The notes: generated from the letters alone by a model not told the origin. Positions 30,538 through 39,720 are shown, numbered from the stretch's first letter. The stretch is 64,000 nt of DNA from Rhizobium sp. ICMP 5592 (GCF_009498525.1 NZ_QSNT01000002.1:1054001-1118000), one strand, 5' to 3'. Numbers and translations: made by a program.

Positions 30538-30936
30538 TTATCGCTCCATCAGCGCCTTCAGTGTGTTGAGATCCTTCAGCACATGCGCAGCGTCGGCCGC
30601 GAACTGCTCGTCCGTCATTGCGGGCAATCTCAGCAGTGTGAACATGACTTCGCAGCCGTCGCCGTTCGGCACGACTCTCAGCGCATTATAGACCTGCAGG
30701 CCGGTGTCGAGGGTCACCGTATGGTCGATGACGCCGAAGTCGTTGCGGGGTGTGAAGCGGACACGGACGGTGCCGAGAATGCCTTTGGCAACCCAATCGT
30801 CGCCATCCAGTTCCAGTCCGGATGCAAGGCCCGATGCCCAGAGCGGCATGTTTTCCGGGCGGCCGGCAAAGCCGTAGACCTCCCGCCAGGGGCGACCGAT
30901 GGAGACATGAACGATCTTGGCAGACATGGTCGACAT
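30538..30936 (-). CDS. SRPBCC (START-like) small protein
   Basis: 132 residues with the layout of polyketide-cyclase/START-like domains: an N-terminal beta strand 'IVHVSIGRPWREVYGFAGRPENMPLWASGL', a central sheet with 'VRVRFTPRNDFGVIDHTV', and a long C-terminal helix. The ligand is unknown. The ATG at 30936 has GAGGAG upstream; the frame is open nine codons further. Convergent with the lipid-transport operon, only 7 bp from its end, with no terminator visible between them. Confidence 0.75.
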   Translation of the reverse strand: MSTMSAKIVHVSIGRPWREVYGFAGRPENMPLWASGLASGLELDGDDWVAKGILGTVRVRFTPRNDFGVIDHTVTLDTGLQVYNALRVVPNGDGCEVMFTLLRLPAMTDEQFAADAAHVLKDLNTLKALMER

Positions 30937-31228
30937 GGATGTTTTCTCCTCTATATGCGTCATCGATGGAGCACCGGGTCAGCTTGCCGGAAGCCGGCCT
31001 TTTGAAAAATCCTGCAGCATTCTTTGCCCGGTTCTGCAATGGGGCCGAATCGAGGCTGGCGAAGGCTTGCCGTTTTGCGCCCGGAGTGCAACAACACGCC
31101 CAACGCATAACTCCCGAAAGGCGGTATCGGTTTCGGGGAAGGCTTAGGCGTCATTTCAAAATATCACTGCGTCCTCTGCGCATGCGATGGGATGTGAGGC
31201 GCAGCAAGAGAATTATTGGAGGATTGTC

Positions 31229-32656
31229 GTGGAAAAGGCAGAAATCGGACTGATCGGTCTCGCTGTGATGGGATCGAATCTGGCGCTCAACATTGCCGAA
31301 AAGGGCAATAAGATCGCGGTGTTCAACCGTACACCGCAGGTGACGGATGAATTCTACGCGAATGCGGGTGCGCTGAAGGACAAGATCATTCCCTGCAAGA
31401 CGATCGAAGAGTTCGTCGAATCGATCCGTCCGCCGCGGCCGATCATCATCATGATCAAGGCCGGCGAGCCGGTCGACCAGCAGATGGCGGCTTTGCAGCC
31501 ATATCTGGACAAGGGCGACATCATGATCGATGCCGGCAACGCCAATTTCCGCGACACGATCGCCCGCTTCGACCGCCTGATGGATACCGGCCTGACCTTT
31601 ATCGGCATGGGTGTCTCCGGTGGCGAGGAAGGTGCGCGCCATGGCCCGTCGATCATGGTCGGCGGCACTGAAGAGTCCTACAAGCGTGTCGAGAAGGTGC
31701 TGACCTCGATTGCTGCCACATACAACAACGATCCCTGCGTTGCCTGGCTCGGCAATGATGGCGCCGGTCATTTCGTCAAGACCATCCATAACGGCATCGA
31801 ATATGCCGACATGCAGATGATCGCGGAGATCTACGGCATCTTGCGCGATGGTCTCGGCAAGAGCGCCGCGGAAATCAGCGGCATCTTCGGTGACTGGAAC
31901 AAGGGTCGCCTCAATTCCTACCTGATCGAGATCACCGAGAAGGTTCTGGCCGCCAAGGATCCGGCGACCGGCAGCGCCATGCCGGACGTCATCCTCGACA
32001 AGGCCGGCCAGAAGGGCACCGGCAAGTGGTCGGCGATCGAAGCGCAGAACATGGGCATTCCGGCGACCGCCATCGAAGCCGCCGTCGCCGCCCGCAGCCT
32101 GTCGGCGATCAAGACCCAGCGCGAAGCCGCCGAGAAGATCTTCGGTACGCCGGACTACAAGTTCCCGATCGCCTTCGGTCCGGACCTGCTGAAGGACCTG
32201 GAACTGGCACTGTTTGCCGCCAAGATCGGCGCCTATGCGCAGGGTTTTGCCGTCATGGCCGAGGCGTCGAAGGAGTTCAACTGGTCGTTGCCGATGCCGG
32301 TCATTGCCAAGATCTGGCGTGCGGGCTGCATCATCCGCTCGCAGTTCCTGGATGAGATCACCAGCGCCTTCACCAAGACGCCGGATGCCGCCAACCTGAT
32401 CGTCACCCCGGCCTTCGCCGAAATGGTCAAGGAATCGATCCCGTCGCTGCGCCGCATCGTCTCGGCCGCCACGGCCTCCGGCCTTCCGGTTCCGGCACTG
32501 GCCTCCGCTCTGACCTATTTCGACGCCTACCGCCAGGCGCGGGGCACCGCAAACCTGATCCAGGCCCAGCGCGACTTCTTCGGCGCACATGGCTTCGATC
32601 GCGTCGACGGCAAGGACATCCACCACGGCCCCTGGGGCAGCGGCGCGAACGGCTGA
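31229..32656 (+). CDS. gnd: 6-phosphogluconate dehydrogenase (decarboxylating)
   Basis: Oxidises 6-phosphogluconate to ribulose 5-phosphate, CO2 and NADPH. The 475-residue length is that of the long (E. coli-like) form. The NADP motif is 'IGLIGLAVMGSNLALNIAEKG' with 'FNRT' after it. The substrate site includes 'GMGVSGGEEGARHGPSIMVGG' and the catalytic-Lys block 'GAGHFVKTIHNGIEYADMQ' near residue 185. The C-terminal 'DYFDAYR'-like tail motif is present as 'LTYFDAYRQARGTANLIQAQRDFFGAHGF'. The GTG at 31229 is chosen because TTGGAGG (31216-31222) lies just upstream; the 14 codons before it are rejected. Confidence 0.97.
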   Translation: MEKAEIGLIGLAVMGSNLALNIAEKGNKIAVFNRTPQVTDEFYANAGALKDKIIPCKTIEEFVESIRPPRPIIIMIKAGEPVDQQMAALQPYLDKGDIMIDAGNANFRDTIARFDRLMDTGLTFIGMGVSGGEEGARHGPSIMVGGTEESYKRVEKVLTSIAATYNNDPCVAWLGNDGAGHFVKTIHNGIEYADMQMIAEIYGILRDGLGKSAAEISGIFGDWNKGRLNSYLIEITEKVLAAKDPATGSAMPDVILDKAGQKGTGKWSAIEAQNMGIPATAIEAAVAARSLSAIKTQREAAEKIFGTPDYKFPIAFGPDLLKDLELALFAAKIGAYAQGFAVMAEASKEFNWSLPMPVIAKIWRAGCIIRSQFLDEITSAFTKTPDAANLIVTPAFAEMVKESIPSLRRIVSAATASGLPVPALASALTYFDAYRQARGTANLIQAQRDFFGAHGFDRVDGKDIHHGPWGSGANG

Positions 32657-32685
32657 GAAGCCTCATAGAATCCAGTATTAAAGGG

Positions 32686-32707
32686 CTGGGCGGAGATCTC
32701 CGCCCAG
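32686..32707 (+). terminator. 22-bp perfect palindrome after gnd, probable terminator
   Basis: CTGGGCGGAGA and its exact complement lie 29 bp beyond the stop. A weak TTC and then an A-run follow, so termination efficiency is uncertain. Confidence 0.5.
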
Positions 32708-32814
32708 TTCAAAACAAAAAAATGTGCATTGCTTGGTGTTGCAGACATTGGCCGCAAAACTTGGGATGTGAGCGATAAGCGTACGCGGCTGACGCCTATG
32801 CCGCAGCGCGAGAG

Positions 32815-33654
32815 TTATCCTCCCGAGATCTCTTCTCGCTTGTCAAGAATATGATTCTCATCTCCGCCGCGCGACACTATATCGCTGAAACTGAAGGCGG
32901 CCGTCCCGACTATCAAGAAGCCAAGAATTGCCATGGCCTGGGGCCAAAAGGATACGCCTTGGGCGACGAGCATACTTCCCCAACTCGGTGTCGGCGGCTG
33001 TGCGCCAAGCCCAAGAATGTCCAGCATGGCATGTGAGTAAACTGCCCATGCGAAGATCGACGCCATGAGAGCGGCAAAGTGACGGGCCGTGTTATCTCTG
33101 CCGGCTTGCGATACTGGCTTATCCTGCCGACGGGCGCGATGGATGACGTAAGCGATTCCAACGCCCCATAAGGGGCCGAGAGCAAGCGCAGTTGTCCAAC
33201 CAGTTAATTTCCCGAGGACAACGACAATCAGCGCAATGATGAACAACGGCAAAACCGAAAATACACAAAGAGCCGTCGTCAGTAAGCGGTTCGGCCGGCG
33301 AGGCGTCAGCAGAAATGAGGGCGCGACGAAGCAGACATAGCCGAGGACTGTAACGAGACGGCCGATCCAAGTCGGCCCGGCCCCTGCCGCACGCTCCATA
33401 AGATAGCCTGACGCGCCAGCGAGAAGCGTTGTCATCAACCCGGTCAGGATCGTGTACTTGCTCCCGGCAATGAATCTTGAGAACGAATCCCGTCCCATTT
33501 CGTCAGTGCCTAGAAGATTGGCTGGGCTCAACGGCGCCAGACGATTGCTTAGGTTTGCGACGTAGGCATCCTGAAGCGGCAAGAGCACCGCAGCTCCCAG
33601 CAATACGACAATACAAAGGAGACCTAGCGAGCAGGCGACTGTTCTTAAATGCAA
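32815..33654 (-). pseudogene. Orphan, degenerate DppC/OppC-type ABC permease (possible pseudogene)
   Basis: 279 codons with several membrane segments. Two hallmarks of peptide-importer permeases survive: 'LLGTDEMGRDSFSRFIAG' near residue 48 and 'LGLGAQPPTPSWGSML' near 215. The EAA loop expected just before the second motif (AAR..GAS...RH.LPN) is not recognisable, and a ~20-residue insertion interrupts the central segments. The only start is a TTG at 33654. An ATG with a GAGG site lies just upstream in another frame and stops after two codons. No partner permease, ATPase or binding protein is adjacent. Rare codons (TTA, AGA, CTA) are commoner than in neighbours. A decayed or horizontally gained remnant is likely; a divergent functional protein is possible. 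Confidence 0.6.
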
Positions 33655-33787
33655 TCTAGAACATCCTCTTTATTGCACTGCATGCCAACCCGACAGGAGC
33701 TGCGGGTTTGCAGCGGATCTATATCCTTATCTACTTCAAGTCAGAATATCAGTGGGGGCGGTTAGATCCGGTTGGCCTTTCCTTTTA

Positions 33788-34819
33788 TCAGCCCTTCGGC
33801 CAGATCGGGGAGCTGATGCTTTGCAGCAGCTCCGGTTCGATGCCGTCGATGCGTGCAATGACGGCCTTGCCCAGCTCGCGGCCGGCATGGCGGAAGTCCT
33901 CGTGGATCGCGATGATCTCCGGGCGGATCCAGCTCAGCACGTCGGTCGATTGCTTGGCGACCATGTCGATATCGTGGCCAAGACGGAAGCCCGCCGCCTC
34001 GATGCCGGCATTGACGGCGATGGCGCCGGCGCTGCTGGAGCAGACGATGCCGTCTGGCGCATGCGGGGAACGCATCAGCACCTCGACCGTATCCTTGATG
34101 TCGGCGAGCGTCGTATCGGTGCTGGCCCTCAGCGGAACCTCCTGAGCTTGATACTCGCGCAAGCCCGTCTGAAAGCCGATCTGGGTATGCAGATAATAAT
34201 TGAGCTTGCCCGGCGGCTGCAGCAGCGCGATGCGGCGGCGCCCCTTGGCGACCAGCGCACGCACCGCTTCACGCGCGAAAGCTTCGTTGTCGAAGTCGTG
34301 GAAAGGATGGGAGATTCCCATGTTCGTGCGCCCATGCGTGGCGAAGGGCATGCCGCGCTGATGCATGAGTTCCACGCGCGGATCGTCCGGCTCCGTGCGC
34401 GATATGATGACGCCGTCCGCCGATCCGGTATCGAGGATATAGCGCACCGGTACCAGCGGGTCCTTGCTGTGTGAGTGCGGGGTGATGATAAGATGATATT
34501 GCGTTCCCGCCAGCACCTCGGAGATGCCGAAAACCATGTGGCTGGTGAAGCCCATGATTTCCTCGTCGATGCTGAGCACCAGCGCGATAACGTTGGTCTT
34601 GCCGGTTCTCAGGCGCACGCCAGCGCGATTTGGCTGGTAGCCCAATTGGCGGGCGACCATGCGAACGCGCTCCTTGGTTTCAGCGCCGATATCCGGAGCG
34701 TCCTTCAATGCGCGCGAAACGGTCGTGATCCCAAGGCCTGTCATGAAGGCGATCGTCTTCAGCGTCGGCCGCTCGGGCGAGGGCTGAATACCGCCGCCTG
34801 AAGTTCTCTTATTATCCAT
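33788..34819 (-). CDS. LacI-family transcriptional regulator of the adjacent sugar operon
   Basis: 343 residues. The N-terminal helix-turn-helix is at ~19-40 ('TLKTIAFMTGLGITTVSRAL') with the hinge helix 'QPNRAGVRLRTGKTN'. A periplasmic-binding-like sensor domain follows ('VIALVLSIDEEIMGF', 'GTQYHLIITPHS', 'DGVIISRTEPDD', 'KGRRRIALLQPP'). The ATG at 34819 gives the standard N-terminus; the 76 codons upstream are not used. It is divergent from the binding-protein gene, and a LacI-type palindrome lies at 34931-34944. It probably represses the operon until an imported sugar or catabolite binds. Confidence 0.93.
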   Translation of the reverse strand: MDNKRTSGGGIQPSPERPTLKTIAFMTGLGITTVSRALKDAPDIGAETKERVRMVARQLGYQPNRAGVRLRTGKTNVIALVLSIDEEIMGFTSHMVFGISEVLAGTQYHLIITPHSHSKDPLVPVRYILDTGSADGVIISRTEPDDPRVELMHQRGMPFATHGRTNMGISHPFHDFDNEAFAREAVRALVAKGRRRIALLQPPGKLNYYLHTQIGFQTGLREYQAQEVPLRASTDTTLADIKDTVEVLMRSPHAPDGIVCSSSAGAIAVNAGIEAAGFRLGHDIDMVAKQSTDVLSWIRPEIIAIHEDFRHAGRELGKAVIARIDGIEPELLQSISSPIWPKG

Positions 34820-35281
34820 CTCGTCCAAGCCCGCCTCCCGGCCGCCTCCCGCGGCCAATCCGCTTATATCGCTTGCAGCAGCGTCGCAAGCACATGCGTG
34901 ATGCGGTCGCTCCTCCCTCGTTGAAGAAATCTGTAACGATACAGTGGAAAAGTCGAGTGCTTTTTCTGTTGGGTGATCAAAAGAGATATCCAGAGGTTGA
35001 ATCCACAGCCAGAGCCGAAAAATTTTGCAATTGCGAGAGATCTTCAAGCGTTTAAGAGGCGGTGCAGCAATTTTATTTTAAAAATTTCAATGAACTAAAG
35101 AGAAGTCTGATGGATGTCCGTCGCCGATGAAACCTCAGGCATGTCGCATTTTTTACAAGCATAAATGTAATCTGAAACCGCCCCTAGGCGCTTTCAGGAA
35201 AATTTCACGAGCGAGCGGTTGCGCGTTGAAAATGATTCGACTACGTTTTTCCGGCAACGTTTCAGTGAGGGAGGAAAACTC
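34820..35281. other. 462-bp divergent control region of the carbohydrate locus
   Basis: Holds the candidate LacI operator (34931-34944), an AT-rich stretch around 35060-35110, and the GGGAGG ribosome site of the binding-protein gene at its right end. No protein-coding frame with recognisable features. Confidence 0.6.
34931..34944. promoter_or_regulatory. Candidate LacI-family operator
   Basis: CTGTAACGATACAG: five-base arms CTGTA/TACAG around a central CG, the layout expected for LacI-family dimers. It lies 112 bp upstream of the regulator's own start and 338 bp before the operon start. Confidence 0.55.
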
Positions 35282-36517
35282 ATGAATATTCGTTTGATGG
35301 CGACTGCGCTTGCTGCGTCGGTCGTGTTGCCGCTGGGAGTAGCCAACGCGACGGATCTGGAGGTAACCCATTGGTGGACATCCGGCGGTGAGTCTGCCGC
35401 GGTGGCGGAGTTGGCAAAGGCGTTCGACGCCACGGGCAATCATTGGGTGGATGGTGCGATTGCCGGCTCCGGTGGCACCGCGCGTCCGATCATGGTCAGC
35501 CGCATCACCGGTGGCGATCCGATGGGTGCCACCCAGTTCAACCACGGTCGCCAGGCGGAGGAGCTTGTGCAGGCCGGCCTCATGCGCGACCTGACCGATG
35601 TCGCTACACAGGAGCACTGGAAGGACGTCATTCGCCCGTCCAGCCTGCTCGATTCCTGCACGATCGACGGCAAGATCTATTGCGCGCCGGTTAACATCCA
35701 TTCCTGGCAATGGCTCTGGCTCTCCAACGCAGCCTTCAAGAAGGCCGGCGTCGAGGTTCCGAAGAACTGGGATGAGTTCGTTGCCGCTGGTCCCGCGCTT
35801 GAGAAGGCCGGCATTGTTCCGCTCGCCATTGGTGGTCAGCCATGGCAGGCTACCGGTGCCTTCGACGTGTTGATGGTCGCTATCGCCGGCAAGGATACTT
35901 TCCAGAAAGTGTTCGGCGACAAGGATGCGAAAGTAGCGGCCGGACCGGAAATCGCCAAGGTCTTCAAGGCTGCGGACGATGCACGCAAGCTGTCCAAGGG
36001 CTCTAACGTTCAGGACTGGAACCAGGCCACGAACCTGGTTATCACCGGCAAGGCCGGCGGTCAGATCATGGGGGACTGGGCGCAGGGCGAGTTCGCCCTG
36101 GCGGGTCAGAAAGCCGGCACCGACTATACCTGCCTTCCGGGTCTCGGCGTCAACGAGATCATCTCGACGGGTGGCGACGCATTCTACTTCCCGCTGCTGA
36201 AGGATGAAGCCAAGTCGAAGGCTCAGGCGGTGCTTGCCAAGACGTTGCTCGATCCGAAGACGCAGGTCGCCTTCAACTTGAAGAAAGGCTCTCTGCCCGT
36301 GCGTGGTGACGTGGATCTCGCAGCCGCCAACGACTGCATGAAGAAGGGTCTCGAGATCCTGAAGAAGGGCAATGTGATCCAGGGTACGGACCAGCTTCTT
36401 TCTGCGGATACTCAGAAGCAGAAGGAGGACCTGTTCTCCGAATTCTTCGCAAATCCCGCGATGACGCCAGAAGCGGCGCAGAAGCGCTTCGCCGACATCA
36501 TCGCCGCAGCTGACTGA
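35282..36517 (+). CDS. Sugar ABC transporter substrate-binding protein (family 1, CUT1)
   Basis: 411 residues with a signal peptide (cleavage after 'GVANA', about residue 23). The mature start 'TDLEVTHWWTSGGESAAVAELAKAFD' is typical of family 1 oligosaccharide-binding proteins. Downstream motifs include 'CTIDGKIYCAPVNIHSWQWLWLSNAAFKKAGV' and 'AGGQIMGDWAQGEFA'. Aromatic residues in these blocks are usual sugar-stacking positions. It captures a sugar or oligosaccharide in the periplasm for the two downstream permeases. GGGAGG precedes the ATG. A long hairpin follows the stop, before the permease genes. Confidence 0.93.
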   Translation: MNIRLMATALAASVVLPLGVANATDLEVTHWWTSGGESAAVAELAKAFDATGNHWVDGAIAGSGGTARPIMVSRITGGDPMGATQFNHGRQAEELVQAGLMRDLTDVATQEHWKDVIRPSSLLDSCTIDGKIYCAPVNIHSWQWLWLSNAAFKKAGVEVPKNWDEFVAAGPALEKAGIVPLAIGGQPWQATGAFDVLMVAIAGKDTFQKVFGDKDAKVAAGPEIAKVFKAADDARKLSKGSNVQDWNQATNLVITGKAGGQIMGDWAQGEFALAGQKAGTDYTCLPGLGVNEIISTGGDAFYFPLLKDEAKSKAQAVLAKTLLDPKTQVAFNLKKGSLPVRGDVDLAAANDCMKKGLEILKKGNVIQGTDQLLSADTQKQKEDLFSEFFANPAMTPEAAQKRFADIIAAAD

Positions 36518-36536
36518 TCTTTATCTTCTCGCTGTC

Positions 36537-36570
36537 GTGATACCGGCCTCGCATTGCGGGCCGGTATCAC
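36537..36570 (+). other. Long intra-operon hairpin after the binding-protein gene
   Basis: A perfect 12-bp outer stem (GTGATACCGGCC with its complement) encloses a further 3-bp CGC/GCG stem with an ATT loop and one bulged T. No T tract follows. The position between a binding-protein gene and its permeases is where mRNA-stabilising or differential-expression hairpins occur. Confidence 0.7.
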
Positions 36571-36730
36571 AGCCGGGACACATCGCGTGACCCGGTTTGC
36601 CACAGCACCTCTCATAGGCGGCGGACCTGCATGTATGTGATGGTCGCGGTGGATGAGGGAGGAGCGCGGGAGCCGCGGTCACGATCCGGTTTCTGATCGA
36701 CGAAGCAGTCGCGATGCATAAGGAGCTACA

Positions 36731-37636
36731 ATGACGGGTCAAGCGAAAGCCGGCCGGCCTAATCAATATCTGCGCAATCTGAACTCGAAGATTGCATCCA
36801 TTCCAATGATCCTGACGGCTGTCGTTATCTTCCTGGGCGGCTCGATCTGGACAGTGGTTTATTCCTTCACCAGTTCAAAGTTGCTGCCTCGCCTCAGCTT
36901 CGTCGGACTGGATCAGTACCATCGCCTTTGGGCGGCGCCACGGTGGATCATGTCCATCGAGAATCTTGCGATTTATGGCGTGCTTTCCATGATCTTCAGT
37001 CTCGTCATCGGCTTCATGCTAGCGGCGTTGATGGACCAGAAGATTCGGTTTGAAAACACCTTCCGCACGATTTTCCTCTATCCTTTTGCCCTCTCTTTCA
37101 TCGTCACCGGCCTTGTCTGGCAGTGGCTGCTCAATCCTGAATTCGGCATCCAGTCGGTGGTGCGTTCACTCGGATGGACGAGTTTCACCTTCGATCCGCT
37201 CTATACGCCGAGCATCGTCATCTACGGCGTGCTGATCGCCGCGCTCTGGCAGGGAACGGGTCTTGTCATGTGCCTGATGCTTGCCGGCCTGCGCGGCATC
37301 GATGAAGACATCTGGAAAGCGGCGCGCGTGGATGGCATCCCCATGTGGAGGACCTATCTGTTCATCGTCATTCCGATGATGCGTCCGGTCTTCATTACGA
37401 CACTGGTCATCATCGCCAGTGGCATCGTCAAGGTCTACGACCTCGTCGTCGCGCAAACCAGCGGCGGACCCGGCATCTCGTCGGAAGTCCCGGCGAAATA
37501 TGTCTACGACTACATGTTCCAGGCGCAGAACCTTGGTCAGGGTTTCGCAGCCTCCACCATGATGCTGGTGACCGTCGCCATCATCATCATCCCCTGGGCC
37601 TACCTGGAATTCGGCGGAGGGCGCAAGCGTGGCTGA
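36731..37636 (+). CDS. Sugar ABC transporter permease (MalF/UgpA type)
   Basis: 301 residues with six hydrophobic segments. The cytoplasmic EAA loop is visible as 'LAGLRGIDEDIWKAARVDGIPMWRTYLFIVIPMMRPVF' near residue 195-230, which contacts the ATPase. First of two CUT1 permeases. A strong AAGGAG ribosome site lies before the ATG, and the next gene begins within its last 8 bp on a GTG. The 213-bp gap from the binding-protein gene contains the hairpin at 36537-36570. Confidence 0.94.
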   Translation: MTGQAKAGRPNQYLRNLNSKIASIPMILTAVVIFLGGSIWTVVYSFTSSKLLPRLSFVGLDQYHRLWAAPRWIMSIENLAIYGVLSMIFSLVIGFMLAALMDQKIRFENTFRTIFLYPFALSFIVTGLVWQWLLNPEFGIQSVVRSLGWTSFTFDPLYTPSIVIYGVLIAALWQGTGLVMCLMLAGLRGIDEDIWKAARVDGIPMWRTYLFIVIPMMRPVFITTLVIIASGIVKVYDLVVAQTSGGPGISSEVPAKYVYDYMFQAQNLGQGFAASTMMLVTVAIIIIPWAYLEFGGGRKRG

Positions 37637-38570
37637 TTCTGTTACTCTCAAGAATACGAATGGCAGTGAGGCCGCGAGCGGCAAGACCTTCTCGGGACCG
37701 AACGGCCGCAAACCGCGCCCGGTGATTTCCGGCCGCAATATCATGCTTTACGGCACGCTCTTCGTTGCCGCGGTCTACTACCTGCTGCCGCTCTATGTGA
37801 TGATTGTCACCTCGCTGAAGGGAATGCCGGAAATCCGGCTCGGCAACATCTTCTCGCCGCCGCTCGAAATCACCTTCGAGCCATGGGTGAAAGCCTGGGC
37901 GACGGCCTGCACCGGTCTCAATTGCGACGGTCTTTCCCGTGGCTTCTGGAATTCGGTTCGCATTACCGTGCCGTCCACGATCCTCTCGATCGCGATCGCT
38001 TCGGTCAACGGTTACGCGCTTGCCAACTGGCGCTTCAAGGGGGCGGATCTGTTCTTCTCGATCCTCGTCGTCGGCGCGTTCATTCCCTATCAGGTGATGA
38101 TCTATCCCATCGTCATCGTGCTGCGCGAAATCGGTATCTATGGCACGCTCAGCGGACTTATCCTGGTGCACAGCATCTTCGGCATGCCGATCCTGACGCT
38201 TTTGTTCCGCAATTACTTCGCATCGCTGCCGGCGGAGCTTTTCAAGGCTGCGCGCATCGATGGCGCGGGTTTCTGGCAGATTTTCCTGCGCATCATGCTG
38301 CCCATGTCGCTGCCGATCTTTGTCGTTGCCATGATCCTGCAGATCACGGGTATCTGGAACGACTTCCTGTTCGGCGTCGTCTTCACCCGGCCGGAATATT
38401 ATCCGATGACCGTGCAGCTCAACAACATCGTCAATTCTGTCCAAGGCGTGAAGGAATATAACGTCAACATGGCGGCAACGATCCTGACGGGTCTTGTTCC
38501 GCTGGTCGTCTATTTCGTCTCCGGACGGCTTTTCGTCCGTGGCATCGCCGCCGGCGCAGTGAAGGGTTGA
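37629..38570 (+). CDS. Sugar ABC transporter permease (MalG/UgpE type)
   Basis: 313 residues with six hydrophobic segments. The EAA loop reads 'LPAELFKAARIDGAGFWQIFLRIMLPMSLPIFVV' near 215-245. The N-terminal ~35 residues are a polar cytoplasmic extension. It starts with a GTG that overlaps the preceding permease gene by 8 bp, a sign of translational coupling. The ATPase gene follows after 3 bp. Confidence 0.94.
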   Translation: MADSVTLKNTNGSEAASGKTFSGPNGRKPRPVISGRNIMLYGTLFVAAVYYLLPLYVMIVTSLKGMPEIRLGNIFSPPLEITFEPWVKAWATACTGLNCDGLSRGFWNSVRITVPSTILSIAIASVNGYALANWRFKGADLFFSILVVGAFIPYQVMIYPIVIVLREIGIYGTLSGLILVHSIFGMPILTLLFRNYFASLPAELFKAARIDGAGFWQIFLRIMLPMSLPIFVVAMILQITGIWNDFLFGVVFTRPEYYPMTVQLNNIVNSVQGVKEYNVNMAATILTGLVPLVVYFVSGRLFVRGIAAGAVKG

Positions 38571-38573
38571 TTT

Positions 38574-39665
38574 ATGAATAGTAGCGTTTCAATCAAGGAA
38601 CTGTCGCTCGATTTCGGCGCGGTCAACGTCCTAAAAAACCTCAATCTCGAGATCCAGGATGGCGAATTCCTCGTATTGCTCGGCTCGTCCGGCTGCGGCA
38701 AGTCGACCTTGCTCAATTGCATTGCCGGCTTGCTCGACATCACCGAGGGGCAGATCTTCATCAAGGGCAAAAATGTCACCTGGGAGGAGCCGAAGGATCG
38801 CGGCATCGGCATGGTATTTCAGTCCTACGCGCTCTATCCGCAGATGACGGTCGAGAAGAACCTGTCGTTCGGATTGCACGTCGCCAAGGTGCCGCAGGCG
38901 GAGATCGACAAGCGCATCGCCCGCGCCGCCGAAATCCTGCAAATCCAGCCCTTGCTCAAGCGCAAGCCGGCCGAGCTTTCCGGTGGCCAGCGCCAGCGCG
39001 TGGCGATCGGGCGTGCCCTGGTGCGTGATGTCGACGTGTTCCTCTTCGACGAGCCGCTGTCCAACCTCGACGCCAAGCTGCGATCGGAGCTGCGCGTCGA
39101 AATCAAGCGACTGCACCAATCGCTGAAGAACACCATGATCTATGTCACGCACGACCAGATCGAGGCCCTGACGCTTGCCGACCGCATCGCCATCATGAAG
39201 AACGGCATCATCATGCAGCTTGATGATCCGACAACGATCTACAATGAGCCGCGCAATCTGTTCGTCGCCGGCTTCATCGGTTCGCCGTCCATGAATTTCC
39301 TGCATGGCGAACTGGTCAATCGCGACGGCAAGGTCGCCTTTGCCACTAACGATGTGATCTTCTCGCTGGACGGCTACAGGGCTGCCGAGCCGTTGGTTGC
39401 GGGCCGCAAGGTCGTCCTCGGGGCGCGACCGGAGCATATCAAGGTCAATGAGGATCTCGGTCCCGGCACTGAAACGCACGATGCCACCGTTGATATCGAG
39501 GAGCCAATGGGCGCCGACAACCTGCTCTGGCTCAATCATGCCGGACACACCATGTCGGTACGTATCAATGGCGCACGTCGCTTCAGCCCTGGATCGCGTG
39601 TCAAGCTCGGCTTCGACATGACGGTCGCCTCGCTTTTCGACGCGCAAACAGAACTTAGAATCTAG
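38574..39665 (+). CDS. Sugar ABC transporter ATP-binding protein (MalK/UgpC family)
   Basis: 363 residues. Walker A is 'GSSGCGKST' (~37-45), the Q-loop is 'GMVFQSYALYPQMTV', the signature is 'AELSGGQRQRVAIGRAL', Walker B is 'VFLFDEPLSNLDAKLR', and the H-loop is 'MIYVTHDQIEALTLADR'. A C-terminal TOBE/OB-fold regulatory part contains 'VVLGARPEHI' as in MalK and UgpC. CUT1 ATPases of this type can serve several importers. The upstream permease ends three bases before its ATG. Confidence 0.94.
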   Translation: MNSSVSIKELSLDFGAVNVLKNLNLEIQDGEFLVLLGSSGCGKSTLLNCIAGLLDITEGQIFIKGKNVTWEEPKDRGIGMVFQSYALYPQMTVEKNLSFGLHVAKVPQAEIDKRIARAAEILQIQPLLKRKPAELSGGQRQRVAIGRALVRDVDVFLFDEPLSNLDAKLRSELRVEIKRLHQSLKNTMIYVTHDQIEALTLADRIAIMKNGIIMQLDDPTTIYNEPRNLFVAGFIGSPSMNFLHGELVNRDGKVAFATNDVIFSLDGYRAAEPLVAGRKVVLGARPEHIKVNEDLGPGTETHDATVDIEEPMGADNLLWLNHAGHTMSVRINGARRFSPGSRVKLGFDMTVASLFDAQTELRI

Positions 39666-39673
39666 CCATAAAA

Positions 39674-39696
39674 CGGAGGCGGCCCGGCCGCCTCCG
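39674..39696 (+). other. GC-rich hairpin between ATPase and beta-mannosidase genes
   Basis: An 11-bp inverted repeat (CGGAGGCGGCC and its complement, one base between) lies in the 55-bp gap. No T tract follows, so it is more likely an attenuator or mRNA-processing hairpin than a full terminator. Confidence 0.55.
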
Positions 39697-39720
39697 CCTA
39701 TAGCGGTCCAAGGAGACCCG

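Noticed and set aside
35153..35710. 185-codon minus-strand frame across the binding-protein gene start.
   Set aside because: It overlaps the signal peptide region of a clear ABC binding-protein gene and has no recognisable domain.
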